Shown here: one piece after another, positions 6,230 to 7,408 of the stretch
How positions within the stretch are numbered: the first letter of the stretch is position 1
Layout: every line of letters begins with the position of its first letter
DNA from: an uncultured Nitrospina sp.
GTDB taxonomy: Bacteria; Nitrospinota; Nitrospinia; Nitrospinales; VA-1
Length of the DNA stretch: 7,408 nucleotides
Assembly: GCA_950072225.1 (NCBI GenBank)
Contig: CATMOP010000094.1
Span: 1 to 7,408 of the forward strand
Direction: 5' to 3'
Translations under genes and position numbers: made by a program
Notes under the pieces: model-generated
Databases searched by the model: none
Told to the model about the DNA's origin: nothing
The model's input: the letters and a program-made list of their open reading frames with translations, nothing else

Positions 6230-6249
6230 CCAAGGTCTTCTGGCCTTGG
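6230..6249 (+). other. 8-bp hairpin in the IHF/HU-aroC gap
   Basis: CCAAGGTC at 6230-6237 pairs with GGCCTTGG at 6242-6249 (one T-G wobble) around a TTCT loop. It is the second stable stem in the 204-base gap 6173-6376. No T-run follows directly; TTTATTTTTC appears about 30 bases later (6280-6289). It may be part of a structured aroC leader or of the 3' end of the preceding transcript. Confidence 0.5.
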
Positions 6250-6376
6250 CACCCGCACCCCCGCCTGAGGCACGTAGCCTTTATTTTTCAAAGAATTAAC
6301 ACCCTTAACACTCGATTGAACGTCCTGATTGTCGGGAACAACCCGGCAGATTTCGTTACATTCGACCTATAAATTT

Positions 6377-7186
6377 ATGGACGGCAGTTCTTTCGGAAAA
6401 CTTTTTAAAATTACCACTTGGGGCGAGTCTCATGGTAGTGGAGTCGGCGTGGTGGTAGAAGGTTGTCCTGCAGGTTTGCCCCTTAAAGAATCTGATATTC
6501 AAAAAGATTTGGACCGACGCCGAACAGGTCAAAGCAAAGTCACAACCACCCGTAAGGAAGGCGACAAGATCCAAATTATGTCGGGTATTTTTAAGGGCAT
6601 AACCACTGGCACACCCATTGCCATGTGGGTCAATAACAAGGATGCCGACTCCTCAAAATATGAATCGATTAAACACCTGTACCGTCCCGGCCACGCGGAT
6701 TACACCTATGACATGAAATATGGGTTTCGGGATTACCGGGGTGGTGGACGAGCCAGTGCCCGGGAAACGGTTGGCAGAGTTGCTGCCGGAGCTATCGCCA
6801 AAAAACTTTTGGCCCGGGATAACATCACCATCACCGGGTTTACCCGGCAGATCGGACACCACACGGCAGAAACCATAAACTTCAAGGAAATAGAAAAAAA
6901 TATCGTGCGTTGCCCGGATGCGAAAACCGCCAAAAAAATGGTGACGGCCATCATGCAAGCTCGTAAAAATGGCGACTCGCTTGGGGGCGTGGTCGAAGTA
7001 GTTGCCAGGGGGGTACCCGCCGGATTGGGAGAGCCGGTCTTCGATAAACTGGATGCCGACTTGGCCAAGGCAGTCATGAGTATCCCTGCAGTAAAAGGCG
7101 TGGAAATAGGAGCAGGATTCCAAACCGCCGCCATGACCGGGTCAGAGTGCAACGATATCATCGTCATGAAAAACAAGAAGAGATAG
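6377..7186 (+). CDS. aroC: Chorismate synthase, 3' end missing (chimeric junction)
   Basis: Chorismate synthase removes phosphate from EPSP using reduced FMN, the last step of the shikimate pathway. The visible 269 residues hold SFGKLFKITTWGESHG at 5-20 (first family signature GESHG), RRRTGQSKV at 47-55, RPGHADYTYDMKYGFRDYRG at 103-122 and the second signature GGGRASARETVGR at 122-134. The sequence follows the family as far as GAGFQTAAMTGSECND (245-260). The normal protein is about 350-390 aa; the TN-x2-GG-x-GG region and the third signature (R-x-D) are missing. After KNKK the frame meets TAG within foreign AT-rich DNA, so the stop is not the natural one. ATG 6377 is chosen because the family starts a few residues before SFGKLF; an upstream TTG at 6329 would add 16 unrelated residues. 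No Shine-Dalgarno is visible. Confidence 0.92.
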   Translation: MDGSSFGKLFKITTWGESHGSGVGVVVEGCPAGLPLKESDIQKDLDRRRTGQSKVTTTRKEGDKIQIMSGIFKGITTGTPIAMWVNNKDADSSKYESIKHLYRPGHADYTYDMKYGFRDYRGGGRASARETVGRVAAGAIAKKLLARDNITITGFTRQIGHHTAETINFKEIEKNIVRCPDAKTAKKMVTAIMQARKNGDSLGGVVEVVARGVPAGLGEPVFDKLDADLAKAVMSIPAVKGVEIGAGFQTAAMTGSECNDIIVMKNKKR

Positions 7187-7377
7187 TTGAAAAAAGAATG
7201 AATAAATTTAATGAAGAAGTATCACATTGGAATGAATACAATTATGTTGTTGTTAATGACGATTTGAATGAGTGTTATAATACAATATTGAGTATAATAA
7301 TTTCCGAAAAAAAGGGCCTAAGTCAGAAGCAAAACTTGAGTGAGATTAAGAGGAAAATAAATGAATTAATCGAATAA
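7168..7377 (+). CDS. gmk: Guanylate kinase, C-terminal fragment of a different organism
   Basis: In the frame of 7168 the sequence reads EKQEEIVEKRMNKFNEEVSH and continues with YVVVNDDLNECYNTILSIII, SEKKGLSQKQ and a helical tail ending at TAA 7375-7377. This is the C-terminal third of guanylate kinase (GMP + ATP to GDP + ADP). QEEIVEKRM aligns with SEEVIAKRM of E. coli Gmk, YNYVVVNDD with YDYLIVNDD, and II-x-SEK with II-x-AER. The P-loop, the GMP-binding part and the first half of the lid are missing. My count of G+C for 7201-7380 is 46 of 180 (26%), against 67 of 120 (56%) in 7021-7140 of aroC. Codons rich in A/T, Lys/Asn/Ile content and style suggest a SAR11-like alphaproteobacterium. The fragment is truncated by the junction, not by mutation. 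Confidence 0.8.
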   Translation, partial: EKQEEIVEKRMNKFNEEVSHWNEYNYVVVNDDLNECYNTILSIIISEKKGLSQKQNLSEIKRKINELIE

Positions 7378-7408
7378 TTTTTCATATTGTGCGGCAATTT
7401 TATAAAAC
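7366..7408 (-). CDS. Last 13 codons of a convergent gene, perhaps rsmA/ksgA
   Basis: On the minus strand the bases 7407 to 7369 read FYKIAAQYEKLFD and end with TAA at 7368-7366, overlapping the gmk 3' end by 12 bp in a convergent arrangement. The pattern resembles the final helix of 16S rRNA dimethyltransferase RsmA (KsgA), where a short L-x-x-[DE]-[FL]-x2-[IL]-A motif closes the protein, and rsmA lies close to gmk in many Alphaproteobacteria. The fragment is far too short for a firm call; a chance open frame is possible. Confidence 0.35.
   Translation of the reverse strand, partial: FYKIAAQYEKLFD

Noticed and set aside
6368..6373. TATAAA as -10 box of an aroC promoter
   Set aside because: It lies three bases before the aroC ATG, so transcription would start inside the gene, and there is no -35 hexamer at 16-18 bases.
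6329..6376. TTG start giving aroC sixteen extra residues
   Set aside because: No ribosome binding site is visible and the extra residues do not resemble the family, which starts a few residues before SFGKLF.
6653..7176. Minus-strand frames of about 150 codons within aroC
   Set aside because: They mirror the conserved aroC sequence; the products have no recognisable domain and the + strand family motifs explain the region.

Overview
The window is a conserved bacterial block of aromatic amino acid and translation genes, all on the + strand: pheA (bifunctional P-protein), tyrA, cmk, rpsA, sppA, an IHF/HU-family gene and the 5' three quarters of aroC. It starts with the first 27 codons of a divergent minus-strand gene (MTH1187-family thiamine-binding protein). 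It ends with about 230 bases that do not belong with the rest: the C-terminal part of a guanylate kinase (gmk) and the last codons of a convergent minus-strand gene.

Organism: the main part (roughly 50% G+C) looks like a Gram-negative bacterium of the Nitrospinota / 'deltaproteobacterial' type. This rests on the AroQ-PDT-ACT P-protein, the six-domain S1, the single-domain SppA and an IHF-beta-like protein placed after rpsA/sppA. The assignment is an inference from protein style and gene order. The last ~230 bases are about 26% G+C and resemble AT-rich marine Alphaproteobacteria of the SAR11 type. The switch falls inside aroC at about 7168-7183, so the record is most simply a chimeric metagenomic contig.

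Layout: 1-83 thiamine-binding protein (minus, partial). 84-316 divergent intergenic region with a candidate promoter and a 14-codon mini-ORF. 317-2917 pheA-tyrA-cmk, tightly coupled (4-bp overlap, then a 4-bp gap). 2918-2971 AT-rich leader, then rpsA. 4683-4708 a perfect 11-bp hairpin directly before sppA. 5625-5866 gap holding the best promoter in the window (extended -10) and an 11-codon leader ORF overlapping the IHF/HU start. 6173-6376 structured gap with two strong hairpins. 6377 to about 7183 aroC, cut off. Then the gmk 3' end and the tail of a convergent gene.

How the genes work together: AroC makes chorismate; PheA takes it to prephenate and phenylpyruvate; TyrA takes prephenate to 4-hydroxyphenylpyruvate. 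Cmk supplies (d)CDP, S1 drives translation initiation, and the IHF/HU protein bends DNA. This is a version of the known aro-cmk-rpsA-ihfB supraoperon, but aroA is missing from its usual place before cmk, and sppA sits between rpsA and the IHF gene. I see no CRISPR array, tRNA, rRNA, insertion sequence or new defence or biosynthetic system. The most important observation is the chimeric junction, followed by several possible cis-regulatory elements.
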